Assembly: GCA_021234155.1 (NCBI GenBank)
Contig: JAJEKV010000040.1
Coordinates: forward strand, 13,862,353-13,926,352
Length of the DNA: 64,000 bases
From: Isoetes taiwanensis
Taxonomy: Eukaryota; Streptophyta; Lycopodiopsida; Isoetales; Isoetaceae
Direction of reading: 5' to 3'
Below the pieces are notes generated by a model. It made no database searches. It had not been told where the DNA came from and saw nothing but the letters and a program-made list of their open reading frames with translations. The translations under genes and the position numbers were made by a program. How positions within the stretch are numbered: the stretch's first letter is position 1; the number at the start of each line of letters is the position of its first letter. Below are positions 20,556-31,530 of this stretch, piece after piece.

Positions 20556-21708
20556 GGAACGACGTCAAAACGTCGTTATAGGCGTCGTTTATCGACCTTT
20601 TGTCGATGTTCATCGACGTCTAAACGACATCTGGACGTCGTAATAGACGTCGTAATAGGACAACATTTTTGTAGTGCGCCAAGTCCCGACTCCACTACAA
20701 CATTGCTCATTACTTTGCAAATGCTGAAGGTGAGCGTTACTCTCAGAGAGACTTCGCCTTACGTGAACCAAGTAGCAATCCTAGTCTTTAATTCAAGCCA
20801 TATCAATGAAGTGAACTTTGGATTGCCACAACCAATCCCACATCCCACTGGATTTAGTGCATTATATCACCTCACCCTCGAAGTCCCAAACTCCCCCACC
20901 AGCGCAAAGAACCCCTGGTTCTTTCAAAATTGATCGAGGAAATTGGTCAACAAGGCTATAACCGAGTTCTTCTTCTGTGAAATCTTCCCTTTAAAGCCTT
21001 GCCTCTAAATACTCTCCCAAACCCTTTCGACTATGGGGTCATCGAGAAGTCAAGGGGCCAAAACACTAATTCAGCCTCTGGGCAGATTTGATGGTGTTTT
21101 CTATCCCCCAGGGCAATGCACAGAAGGGAGATAGTTGTTGGCCGCCATCGCTGGCCTCATCCGATGGCATTTTTGCCATGCCACCATGTTAATATTTAAA
21201 CTATAATATAACTAATGTATTTTAGTGTCCAATTACCCCTTGTTCATAACAGTAAAGAATAGACTAAACAATTCAACTGAACTTTAGCGACACCCATAAG
21301 AATTTTCGTGATGTTTGAAAGTGCTCGTTTTTGGCTCAAAGTCTTCATCTCTCGCCAAAAATTCAAACACCCATAACTATAACATTGCCTCATCATTACA
21401 TGTGTGCTCCCCAAGGGCATAATTTTAATCGGGCCCTTGACTCGACGCTCATGAGCACGGGTATTGTTGATATATAACAGATCAAAACGAATTTGTATCA
21501 GACAAAAAGGGACCCGGCTGCCAGATTTGATAGTCGTGTCAAAGAACTATGATTTAGATCGAATCTAAGGATGGGCAGGCCGGTTCTGGGCTATAGTAGA
21601 CTACAGTGAACTCGAATGGCTGTATTATAAAGCTTGGAGAGCGAATTCAGTTGGAGAACGGAATTGGGTCTGAAGAAGAGAGGAGCCGATTCTGCTGCTA
21701 TAGTAATC
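20556..21708 (+). repeat. Direct repeat D, right copy
   Basis: Matches 11480-12621 at a constant offset of about 9.08 kb. It starts within the CACTA subterminal sequence (CACTA end at 20676), includes the unidentified coding-like segment and the TCATC site (21390-21394), and continues uninterrupted into the rest of LTR-B. Confidence 0.9.
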
Positions 21709-21990
21709 TATCTGAATCACGACTTGGACCACGAGGTCGTTTTAGCAGGCCGAGGTTGTGGTTGTGGCCCGAGAGCGCATTGATCCGCCAAGGGTCGATT
21801 ACTTTTGACAACCTACCGGTATTCACCCGTGGAGAAATCACCGAAGAATCCGGCTGTCGAAAGTGAGCTCCACATAAGAGCAGGCCTAAACTGATCAGTG
21901 AGGAGGATCTGGGATCCAAGGTGTGGGCAGAACTGATCGGCGTGACTCACGCGGGCAAAGATTTTTCAAGGGAAAATTTTAGCCGTAACA
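21395..21990 (+). repeat. 5' LTR of family B
   Basis: Ends in TTTTAGCCGTAACA one base before the PBS. Its first bases are ATTACATGTG where copy D1 has TGTTACAGGTG. Compared with the 3' LTR (28408-29094) it lacks about 350 bp after GAGCACGGGTATTGTT and has about 250 bp extra in the middle, so the two LTRs differ by large indels. Confidence 0.85.
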
Positions 21991-21991
21991 G

Positions 21992-22003
21992 TGGTATCAG
22001 AGC
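21992..22003 (+). promoter_or_regulatory. Primer binding site, initiator tRNA-Met
   Basis: TGGTATCAGAGC, the standard plant retrotransposon PBS complementary to initiator tRNA-Met, starts two bases after the LTR end. Confidence 0.95.
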
Positions 22004-22006
22004 TCA

Positions 22007-23400
22007 ATGACTGAACCTGTGCCAGATATGCCAACAGGACCTGTTGATGGATTGCTTGAATTGCATCCGCCTGAAGAGGGCATAATACCCCCCCTCGAGG
22101 ACATTCATTTAGACGATGAATTGCCCGAGTTCGAGCTGGATGGGGGAGCACCCCCAGAAGCTGCTCCTGAACCAGCTATTCCTGTAGGTGTTGATCATTT
22201 AATTGCTGCAAGTGCAGCTAATAATGATAATGAAAATGCTGGAAACGCTCCGAGAGCAAGTACTGAGCGGGGTCCAGTAGGTGGAAACTTACCCGACGAG
22301 AATGTAGGTCACGTCAACCGTCTGACTGGGGAACTGAACGAGATAAGGACTGAACAAGCTAGGTTCTGAAACACCCTACGGTTGATACAGGAAAACCTGC
22401 AGAAGTGGGCTGCTGAAGGGAAGGCCCGGGAACTTCATTTAAGTAATATAGTAGAAAAGTTTCTACAGGTGGTTGGGGCAGTTCCCACTGCTCCAGGGGC
22501 AAACCATGGTGTTCCTCACGAGGTTGCACGACCGGGACCTAGTGCACCATCAGGAGTAAACACGGGGTTGGCCAAGAACCAGTAGCTCAGGGTGTCATGG
22601 AAGGTGTTGCTCAGCCAGAAGAATCCCTGGGGGAGCATTCTAGTGAAGAGATTAAGTTTATGGAGCGTGTAAAGATCCCCGATTTCTATGGCAAGGATGT
22701 TACGCCTGAGCAGGCTATGCGATGGTTCAATCAAATGAAGCTGTATTTTGCAGCGACAAAGAAAGATGAGAATGCCCGAGAAGTTGAAGGGACCGGCAGC
22801 TGCATGGTGGGACATCCACACCGAGAATGGTCAGAAGCTACGTACTTGGAGGGATTTTTGTCGCTCGTTCTGACAGGAGTATGCATCTCATCATGACCGG
22901 CGACATGCGCTCATACAGCTGAAGAAGCTCACTCAGCCAGGGTCTCTATGGGATTACGTAACGGAGCTAAGGGCGCTCTTTTCACGGTTAACTGATATTA
23001 CTGCAGGGATGCGCATGGATCATTTTATAAATAGTCTACGGGATGCTAGCATTCGTACACATTTGTTGCAGGCTGAACCTGTTGACTTTGAGCTGGCTGT
23101 TGAGATTGCCAGGAAACTGGTGGGTAGGGAACAGTCCAAGAAGGCACAAAACTTTGCTAATTGGAAGGCAAAAAGGGCTGGGGAAACTTCTCAGGGATAT
23201 GCTCCCTCTAAGAAGCAGAAGAATGATTCTAAGGATAAGGCCACTGGGGGCAAGGCCAAGGAAGGTGACGCCAAAACGGATAAGCCTAAGGGGTGTTATC
23301 GTTGTGGGGTGATCGAACACTTTGCTCGAGAATGTACAAAGCCTCGCAAGAAAGTTTTGGCCAGCACTGCAAAGGTAAATGATAAGCCAGAGGTAAAGGC
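22007..23400 (+). pseudogene. gag, family B
   Basis: Starts at ATG 22007, four bases after the PBS. The N-terminal ~120 residues are acidic and proline-rich (MTEPVPDMPTGPVDGLLEL). The capsid-like region (VKIPDFYGKDVTPEQAMRWF, LKKLTQPGSLWDYVTELRALF) follows a stop at 22369 and a frame break near 22780-22900. A lysine-rich stretch then leads to the zinc knuckle CYRCGVIEHFARECT (CX2CX4HX4C) at about 23295-23340. Several stops prevent expression as one protein. Confidence 0.9.
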
Positions 23401-24110
23401 CTTATCAGTTATCGCTCGAGAAGAGATGGTAAGCCCTACTTCACGCTCTTATGCAGATAAAGTCATAAGATTCTTGGGTAGAATCAATAGTAGAAACGTA
23501 GTTGTTTTGGTCGATTCTGGAAGCACTCATAACTTTATTTCTGCAGATCTAGTACACGATCTAGGGCTGGAATTGAACGAGGTGGCTCCGTATGTGATTG
23601 AGTCTGAGGGCTGGACCACAAACTCCATGTCACAGTGAGCAAGCACGGGGTGTTTGCTTGGAGTTATTGGACAAAGAATCACGGGTTATAACATCTATGC
23701 CTATAGATTTAGACATCACTTAGTTAAAGCGATATGATGTCATTTAAGGCATGAAATGGTTACAGCATGTTGAGCCACAAATTCTCTGGCCAACACACAA
23801 CTTGATTTTCAATTTACCATCAAGTGAAGTAGTTAGGATTCAAGGTTTACCACATGTAGAGCCTAGTAAGCTCATGTCAGCCACTCAGGCTAAAAAAGTT
23901 TTCAAAGTTAATACAAATATTTTTTCTTTGATGTACTTAAGAAAAGATGATTGATTATCAAATCGTGTAACTCGTTGGTGGTTTAACACTGGAGTAAACT
24001 CTGAGTAGACCAAAGACTAAAAGATCTTTTGCATACCTTCAGGGATGTCTTTCCGGAAGAGTTACCTGAGGCACCACACCCTCGCGGGGTGTCGAGCACG
24101 AAATTGAGCT
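23400..24110 (+). pseudogene. Aspartic protease and linker, family B
   Basis: VVVLVDSGSTHNFISADLV carries an intact DSG active site near 23510-23520, in frame with gag. A stop follows at 23636. The linker GMKWLQHVEPQILWPTHNLI resumes near 23750 in another frame. A related piece in reverse lies at 51880-52120. Confidence 0.9.
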
Positions 24111-24119
24111 TGGCCCTGG

Positions 24120-24915
24120 GGTCAAGCCCATGGCAAGTGCTCCCTACCGATTAAGTTCTCTAGAACTTGAAGAGGTTAAAAAGCAAGTGAAAGAATTGTT
24201 AAGCAAAGGTTTTGTACGACCAAGTAAATCACCTTTTGTGAGTCCCGTGTTGCTCGTCAAGAAAAAATGGGTCGATGATATTCTGGATCATCTTGGGGGC
24301 GCCAACTGTTTTACCAAGATAGACCTCCGAAGTGGATATCATCAAATTAAGATTCGGGAAGGGGACGAACCTAAAACTGCATTCAGAACTCATCAAGGAC
24401 ATTATGAGTTTCTAGTTATGCCGTTTGGGCTTACAAATGCTCCTGCAACGTTTATGCGATTAATGAATCAGGTATTCTCTGAGCATTTGACAAGTTTGTC
24501 GAGGTCTTTTTAGATGATATTCTCATCTAGTCACAAACTATTGAGGAACATTTTGCTCACTTGGAGCAACTCCTTCAAATTTTACAAGAGCACAAACTCT
24601 ATGCAAAGATCTCCAAATGCGATTTCTTTAGACAACAGGTGGCCTATTTGTGGGTACATCCTTTCTGGCGAAGGGGTGTCACCCCATCCCGCTAAGGTAC
24701 AAGCGGTACAGCAATGGCTCCCACCAGAGAACGTTTTGGAGTTACGAAGTTTTCTGGGGCTAGCAACGTACTACCATATATTCGTACCAAATTCTCTAAA
24801 GTTGTTGCTCCTCTCACTGATCTTTTGAAAAATAATCACCATTTTGTGTGGGGGAGAGAGCAGCAAGAGGCATTTCGGCGCATTAAGGACTTGCTAGTAA
24901 GCAGTCCTGTGTTAG
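24120..24915 (+). pseudogene. Reverse transcriptase, family B
   Basis: [68 protein letters not shown] and the active site FLDDILI (near 24508-24530, in a new frame) are all readable. Between VKKK and WVDDILDHL about 25 codons containing the MCVDYRALN-type motif are missing. A frameshift lies at 24500, and the connection (FSKVVAPLTDLLKNNHHFVW) is in a third frame. Confidence 0.92.
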
Positions 24916-24919
24916 AAGT

Positions 24920-25290
24920 GCCGGATTTGAATCAGGCATTCGAGGTCTATACTGACGCTTGCAGGGTCACGTAGTGGCTTATGAAAGTCGAAAACTAAGT
25001 CCTGCGAAAAGGAACTACGCAACTTATGAGCAAGAATTGCTAGCCATTGTGCATGCGTTAAAGACGTGGAGGCACTACTTGCGTAGTGGGACGAGCCAAG
25101 AGCCGCGCAAGTTTATCGTCTATACCGGCCATAAACCATTGAGGTTCTTGCAAAGTCAAGCCGAGATTAGCCCGAGACATGCTAGGTGGCTAGACTTCCT
25201 CCATGAGTTCCATTTCTTTATTGAGCATACACCTGGCAAAAATAATCCAGTTGTCGATGCGTTATCAAGGGTTAAGCATATAAATACCTT
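24920..25290 (+). pseudogene. RNase H, family B
   Basis: FEVYTDA near 24940-24955 runs after a small deletion into GHVVAYESRKLSPAKRNY, then YEQELLAIVHALKTWRHYL, an IVYTGHKPLRF block where the usual TDH is TGH, and HTPGKNNPVVDALSR. The TDH-to-TGH change removes a catalytic Asp. Confidence 0.92.
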
Positions 25291-25299
25291 AACAACTTT

Positions 25300-26430
25300 G
25301 GCAAGTGATCTTATACAAAGGATCAAGGATGCATATCCAGAGGATCAGCAAGATCCAGCGATGGTCAAGCTCGGGGAGCTGTGGGCTGAGCAAGAGGGTT
25401 TGCATTTCTATAAGGGAAGGATTTATGTTCCTTCAAGTGGGGACCTTAGGGAGTCAATTCTACGTGAGCACCATGATACTCCACAAGCTGGACATGGAGG
25501 TGAATGGAAGACGTATGAATTGGTAAAGAGGTTCTACTACTGGCCAGAGTTGCAAGATCAAGTCAAGGACTTGGTAAGTCACTGCTTGATGTGTCAAGCG
25601 GTGAAGGCGGATCATGGGAAAACTCCGGGATTGTTACAGCCCCTCCCTATACCAAATGAACGCTGAGAAAGCGTGAGTATGGACTTTATAGTCGCATTAT
25701 CTAGAACTGCTAGGCAACATACTCAAATTTTGGTAGTAGTGGATCGGCGAACCAAGTATGCTAAGTTTATAGCATTAAATGGGGAGGCTACGGGACATGA
25801 CGTAGCAGTTGCCTATATGCAACACATATTCCCAACCTTCAGACTTCCCTTGTCCATTGTATGTGATCGGGACACTAAGTTCACGGGTCACTTTTGGAGA
25901 GATCTCATGAAAGGATTAAGGATCCGATTATACATGAGTAGTGGAAATCATCTACAGACGGACGGGCAAACCGAGCGCATAAACATGATCCTAGAGGATA
26001 TGTTGCGAAGTTTTGTCCACGTGAAGCAATCTAGGTGGGAATATTATTTAGTCTATCTAGAGTTCGCCTATAATAATAGCTATCATACGGGAATTCGGAT
26101 GACTCCCTTTGTGGCTATGATGGGCCGAAATCCAAGGGCTTATTCAGGTGTACATAAGTACCTCGGACTGAAGTTGCAGTACACATGCTCCATGATATGG
26201 ATGCAATCCTGCGGCAATGCAAGCAAGCTTTGCGAAAAGCTCAAGATAGGGCACGAACGTCCACTAACCAGCATAGACGTGATATCTCTTATGCGGAAGG
26301 TGATTATGTTTACCTACGGGTTGTTTATCCTTCGGCGCTAAGAATGAACACTTTACGGCCTTTAACTAAGGGTCGGGTGCCCAAACTTACTCCACGGTAT
26401 GCTGGACCTTTTAGGATTACTTAAAGGATC
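25300..26430 (+). pseudogene. Integrase, family B
   Basis: The HHCC zinc finger is visible (HHDTPQAGHGG, then CLMCQAVK) at about 25475-25605. A stop at 25664 splits it from the core: MDFIVALS (first Asp), VCDRDTKFTGHFW (second Asp), DGQTERINMILEDMLR (Glu), FAYNNSYHTGIRMTPF. The C-terminal YVYLRV and LTPRYAGPF blocks follow in another frame. All three catalytic acids are kept, but the frame is not. Confidence 0.92.
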
Positions 26431-26673
26431 GGGGAAATAGCGTACGAGTTGAACTTACTACAGGAAGTAGGGATCCATCCTGTGTTTCATGTAAGTCAGC
26501 TAAAAAGGGCTATACTGGATACCGCTAATGTGGTTAGTCTGCAAAGTATACTGAGCGTCTTAAACTCCTCTGTGATGCCAGAACGTCATTTGGATAAAAG
26601 AGTTCGGCAGCTGCGCAATAGAGATGTGGTAGAACATCTGGTTCAGTGGCAGGACCAGTCTCCTAAGGATGTC
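26430..26673 (+). pseudogene. Chromodomain, N-terminal part, family B (cut at inversion point)
   Basis: HPVFHVSQLKRA is followed by LRNRDVVEHLVQWQDQSPKDV, the first half of a chromodomain-like fold. The next expected residues, TWEAEE and VQQVPHL, are not here. They are encoded at 29112-29177 on the other strand. The cut is at GTC 26671-26673. Confidence 0.85.
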
Positions 26674-27396
26674 AGGCATGTACGGGAGCCACTGATTTGA
26701 GTGTATGAGGATGTTCCAACTGCTGACGATTTGGTTATTTAGCATAAGGATCTCATAGACTTGGTTCAGGCTCGTATTTGAGATGCTCAAGCGTCTTTTG
26801 CAAGCAAATCATCTAAGTTGGGGCAACCAATGGTTTTTAAGAAAGGAGATTGGGTATGGATGAGGATCCATAAAGGTCACTTTAAGAAAGATGCGCGCAA
26901 GAAGGATCTTAAGTTGGCACCCCCAAGTTATTAAAGTGCTCAATGAGAATGCATATTAATTAAGATTGCTTCAAGGTTGGAAAATGCATGATGTAGTGAA
27001 TGCGTCATTCCTAAAGGTTTATCATGGTAAAGAGTTACCTCAACTTGGGAGGTTAAGTGAGCCAGAATTGATTGATGATTTCGAAGTTCTAGAGCCAGAA
27101 ACAATTTTGGCGGATAAATCCACTAGTGGTTCTAAATAGTATTTCGTAAAGTTTGCTCACAAAACTTTCGAGGATGCTTCATGGATACATGGCAATGTTT
27201 TAGAAACTTATCCGGATATTCTTCGGGAATATAAAGATCAGAAAGCAAAGGAAGCTGAGGGACAAGAAGATGTCCAAGGACAGGCTTCTACTAGCCGGCC
27301 TAAGCGAGGGCCAAGGTAGGATTATGCTCGAATGGCTAAAGGTATTTAAACACCCTTTAGCAGCAGAAGGCTACTGCAATGTCAAGAGGGAGGGAA
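26674..27396 (+). pseudogene. Family A integrase C-terminal domain and chromodomain, in inverted segment
   Basis: This is the plus-strand equivalent of reversed 1-400 (VREPL, VYEDVPTADDLVI, KKGDWVWMRIHKGHFKK). It then runs through KELPQLG and EPETILADKSTSGS, followed by YFVKFAHKTFEDASWI, a chromodomain-like block near 27085-27200. Several stops interrupt it. It ends with the polypurine tract AAGAGGGAGGGAA at 27384-27396. Confidence 0.88.
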
Positions 27397-27616
27397 TGAT
27401 ATATGCCAAGGACGTGGCAAAAGGCCTTGGGCCTTTTTGGGCCCTGTGGGCCTTTGGACCTTTGGGCCTTTGTCCAAAGGAGTGTTTGGTCCAAAGGAGG
27501 ACCCAAGGGGGCATCATGCTATATAGTTGCTCGGGGGAGAGCTCAGGGGCAGCTGCATTTTGGTTGAGGGCTCGTAGTTAGATTGGTGATATATGCCACG
27601 TTCTTGGCATATATCA
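27397..27616 (+). repeat. LTR-A, 3' LTR (220 bp) in inverted segment
   Basis: Runs from TGATATATGCCAAGG to CTTGGCATATATCA, so the ends form a 14-bp inverted repeat, longer than the usual TG/CA. CCTTTGG/CCAAAGG blocks and CTATATAG match the LTR at 3779-4002. Confidence 0.85.
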
Positions 27617-27959
27617 CCAATCTACTAGAAAGCCCTCGAAATAAGCTTTCTAATGAACTAAAGAACACGAAAACTGGAGATCGGATGCAAAAGTTATCAT
27701 GGATTATGTGAACAACACTGGCGGCAAAGCTCTTAAGCGCCCATCACCGCCTCCTTAGAGACTTCTTTCATCGCTTTAGCAGGTATATCTCCTCTATCAT
27801 AGCATTATGCATCGTCAAAGTGGGAAACAAAATGGTGCACACTTGATAGCCAAATAAATTGCACATAATGCACATGGTATTATTTAGAAGTTACAATACT
27901 ATTAACGTTTGTGATACTTGAACATAATGTTCAGCAATTCTTCCATACTTCTTTTCCTT

Positions 27960-28370
27960 GCAGAAAAGTCACTTTCAAGGTGCCAGTCTATAAGAAGTGG
28001 ACCAGAGTAGTCTCACTAGTACTATCCCCTGCAACTCTAGCTGGGGAAAATTTTTGAAATGGCTTGGAGATTTGACTTACCTCCAGCTATTAACTTATTT
28101 GTATAGCAATTCCAGTGGCAAAATTACAATTGAGTTGCAAAAGCTAACATCACTCAATAAATTCAATATTTCGTATGAACCTGTTTTTATGGTGACATAC
28201 CTTTACGTGGCAAGTTATTAACATTCGGCAACAAGATGTACTATGGGGACCCTAACCTCTGTTCTAATCTAGGGAAGGCAACGATTAGTCTAACAAGTGC
28301 CCCAAATGTTTATAATCTCAAGCAACTTACTTATGAGATCTTTGTTTGGCGACCAATAATTTGATGAGGC
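27960..28370 (+). pseudogene. LRR receptor-like protein fragment
   Basis: The frame reads WGKFLKWLGDLTYLQLL, then SGKITIELQKLTSLNKFNIS, two degenerate leucine-rich repeats of the plant LxxLxxLxLSxNxLSGxIP type. After a frameshift it continues GDIPLRGKLLTFGNKMYYG and DPNLC, the typical end of an LRR domain before the juxtamembrane region. Stops and frame breaks show it is a fragment. It lies in the inverted 2.5-kb segment. Confidence 0.7.
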
Positions 28371-28407
28371 AATGTTATGGTTATGGAGTATTTGTAAGGA
28401 GTGATGA

Positions 28408-29094
28408 TGTTACGGCTAAAATTTTCCCTTGAGAAATCTTTGCCCACGTGAGTCACGCCGATCAGTTCCGCCCACACCTTGGATCCCAGACCCCCCTCAC
28501 TGATCAGTTTAGGCCTGCTCTTATGTGGAGCTCACTCGGCAACTGGATTCTTCCAGTGATTTCTCCCTGGGTGAATACCAGCCGGCTTTCGATCTAAATC
28601 ATAGTTCTTTACATGACCATCAGATCTGGCAGCCAGGTCCCCTTTTGTCTGATATGAATTCGTTTCGATCTGTTATATATCAGGTTTTAAAACCCAACCA
28701 ACCACTTGATGCCACATGTCCATTTAATAGACATTTTTAACCATAGATAACTTGCATTCTTTTATATTAATGCATTTAGCCCCTAGTGCCCATACCAGTT
28801 CCATTAACAATAATATAACAATGCTAACCATGCATCCATATAGATCTTTTGCCTCTACAAACCCCGCAAGCTCCTTCTACACTAATATTTCCTAATATTA
28901 GTGCCCCAAGGGATCCATTATCCGTCGCTAGCAATTATTACCACTTATCCCGAATTCTGTCACCATAGACTGATTACAGTCACATGGACTATTAAATCAC
29001 AACTGCCCGGCAATTGCGACCAACAGTACCCCTACGCTCATGGACGTCCGTCAAGGGCCCGATTCCGGCTATGCCCTTGTGAGCACCTGTAACA
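28408..29094 (-). repeat. 3' LTR of family B, displaced by inversion (687 bp)
   Basis: On the minus strand it runs TGTTACAGG to CCGTAACA. A polypurine tract lies directly upstream on that strand and no PBS lies on the other side, so it is a 3' LTR. The sequence after it, reversed, is TCATC, equal to the five bases before the 5' LTR at 21395. It aligns with 21395-21990 apart from large indels. Confidence 0.88.
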
Positions 29095-29177
29095 TTCCTC
29101 CCCCTCCTTTTGGACCTTGCCCTCAAGGTTGATCCTTTAGATGAGGGACCTGTTGCACAGATTCCTCCGCCTCCCAA
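29095..29177 (-). pseudogene. Family B chromodomain tail and polypurine tract
   Basis: The minus strand reads TTGGGAGGCGGAGGAA (WEAEE), then VQQVPHL and GQGPKGG, and ends in the polypurine tract AAAAGGAGGGGGAGGAA next to the LTR. It is the exact continuation of the B chromodomain interrupted at 26673. Confidence 0.85.
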
Positions 29178-29767
29178 GACCATAGAACAACTGAAAGGGG
29201 GTCATCTTTATGGTAGACTGATAGGTGTTATTATACACAAATTCAGCAATAATCAAATACTCTTCCCAATGACCTTGATGTTCATTGACAAACCCCCTTA
29301 AGATGGAGTAGATAACTTTATTTACCACATATTGTCCATCAGTTTCTAGGTGAAAGGCAGTGGAGAACCTTAACTCCGTTCCCAATTTCATAAACAATGC
29401 CTTCCAGAATTTACTGGTAAACTTTGTATCATGATCGGATACAATAATCTTAGGCAACCCATATAGCCTAAATATCTCTTTGATAAAGAGCGTAGGCGCA
29501 CTACAAGCTGTCAACTTATCTGAACAAGGAATAAAATGTGCATGTTTAGTTAAACAATCAACAACTGTCCAAATGACAGTATTCTTGCGAGAACTTGTGG
29601 GAAGACCAATAATGAAATCCATACTGATCTGCTCCCACTTCGCTTCCGGAATAGGCAAGGATAAAGGAACACCATGAGGTTTCTTGTTCGCTTTCTTTAT
29701 CCGTTGGCAAGTGACACAATGCTGAATACGAATCAAGGCATCTCTCTGCAATCCAGGCCAAATAAAG
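29178..29767 (-). pseudogene. Integrase core, family A copy 2
   Basis: YFIWPGLQRDAL, CVTCQRIKK (second half of the HHCC finger), MDFIIGLPTSSRKNTV (first Asp), VSDHDTKFTSKFW (second Asp), HLETDGQYVVNKV (catalytic Glu missing: the QSEVV of copy 1 is shortened to QYVV) and TPFQLFYG. It ends at the inversion breakpoint. Confidence 0.92.
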
Positions 29768-30885
29768 TATGGGTGAAAGCATGTTAGGGTGTCCCTTAAA
29801 AAGTATTATTTAGTGACTAAAAAAGTACCTAAAAAGGTACCGAGGACTGGGTACTGGGTACCTGTGTAATATGTCAATAAAAGGTACATTTTAGAACTTT
29901 TCACTACCTATATAAAGCAGTGTATTTTGTTCTTAAAAAAATTGAAGTCTAATATTTTCGGGGTGAGACGACGCGGGGTCGACACATTATGGTTATATTG
30001 CATTTCAAATTCAAGAAAAAAAAACCCGGGGATGCCTTTTCTTCCCCGCAAGCAATCCATACCTGCTCAATTAGGCGATGTTTCGCCTTGCCATAGCCAA
30101 GCCGGGTTAGTCCTTATTGCTCAAACCGAGGTGCCAAAATGCGAATGTCTTCCGTGGTGGGCTTCGACTTGGGGTGGGGTTCGAGGAATTTTTTGGGCGA
30201 TTCTTGACGCCACTTCTTCTGCGCCCTATTCTTTTCGCCCGATTCTTCAAATGACAATGGTGAAGGGAGGCGCATGCTGACCATGAATCTCTAAGGGTCT
30301 TAGCTGAGGTGAGAATGAAAGGTGCATTTTGCCCTTTTGCACGATTCGGCTTTTGCATGTACGCCACTCGGGCTCACGGTTGTTGATTCTTATGGGGATG
30401 GCGGCAGTTTGGATTGATCTTTACAATAGTTGAGCAAGATTTCATTTAAATAATTGAGGAAGCCACAAGGTAAGCTTAAAATCGAATAAGCTTTTCTTGG
30501 CAGTTTTCTTTAATTTCCGTGTATCGCAATTACGATTAAATCAAGCAGAGTTTTCTTCTCTTCTTTTGCAATTTGCAGATCTGAATCAAAATCCTCATTT
30601 CTGTATTCGTCCTTTTTGTTTTTCCCCTGTCTGATAGTTTTCTAGATAAGAAAAGATCCGTTGATTCTTGCTCTTGGACGATTTCTTTTGCTTATGAAGT
30701 ATTGCCCCTTTCTTGAATGACATAAATTTAACGAAATCGCAGAGATCCAGAGCTGGTGAAAAGGATTGGTCAAGCAACGGCCATGGAGGTCCGAGCGACA
30801 GGTGTTCCTTAATAATCCTCGCCGGAATAGGTTTCTGTTTGTTTACATGAAAGTTTTCAAAGATTATGCTATTCAATCAAAACAG

Positions 30886-31530
30886 GTATGTCGATATCCT
30901 CGGTGTCATGAAGAAATTCTAGAGCAACGCCGCCGCTATGGGTTAAAGGAGTATACTGTAACTCCACAGGTATATGAAAGCATCGCAGATGCCCCGTAAA
31001 ACAAGAGGCATGGCGTAACCCTTGGTGGTCATTGAGCAGCTTAGCTGGTTTGGATAAGAGACAACCAATTAGAATATTTCTCAACTATGATGCAGTTGGT
31101 CACTCTGCAGACCGAGATTGCCGTGCACCTGGGGATATTGTAAAGGTAAGGCAATCTATTGCATATATTTCTTGCCCATGATGCGATTTTTTTATGTATA
31201 CAGTATCTGAGATGTTTGGGATGCCAGCATGTAATCCTCCTGCTGAACCTCCAGTATACGGTGATTGCTGGTACAATTGCACCTTGGAAGACATTTCAGG
31301 AGAGGACAAGAGACAACGTTTGCATGAGGTACTTTTTTGTGCCATGTGAGACTTCCGTGTTCATGAATGTGTGTACTTTTCGTGCCTTAAAGATAAAAGT
31401 ACTGTGGTTTAAAAAGGCATTATCGAGTTGAACCCTAAAAGGGCCATTCGGCTCGGTGGATATTCGGCTTTTGTGGACGGGATGGTGGGGTGCCGGTTGC
31501 CTTGGAAGCGGCGAGTTGAGCACATGGATG
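30886..31530 (+). pseudogene. Leishmanolysin-like (peptidase M8) gene fragment, three exons with introns
   Basis: Exon 1 (30886-31145, acceptor AAAACAG, donor GTAAGG) reads EEILEQRRRYGLKEYTVTPQ, then after a one-base frameshift at GATGCCCCG (30991) EAWRNPWWSLSSLAGLDKRQ and PIRIFLNYDAVGHSADRDC. Exon 2 (31204-31328) reads SEMFGMPACNPPAEPPVYGD and CWYNCTLEDISGEDKRQRL. Exon 3 (about 31390-31510) reads WFKKALSS, frameshift, LNPKRAIRLGGYSAF. These match the N-terminal region of plant leishmanolysin-like proteins. The HExxH zinc site lies further downstream in the family and was not captured. Introns are retained, so the capture was at DNA level. Confidence 0.72.

Larger units (their letters stand above)
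21395..27396 (+). mobile_element. Ty3/gypsy family B element, 5' LTR to J1, then family A tail
   Basis: 5' LTR-B (21395-21990), PBS, gag, protease, reverse transcriptase, RNase H, integrase and the start of a chromodomain belong to family B up to 26673. From 26674 the sequence is family A (C-terminal integrase domain, chromodomain, polypurine tract). The missing B tail is found reversed at 28408-29177. TCATC precedes the 5' LTR and, reversed, follows the displaced 3' LTR. Confidence 0.9.
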
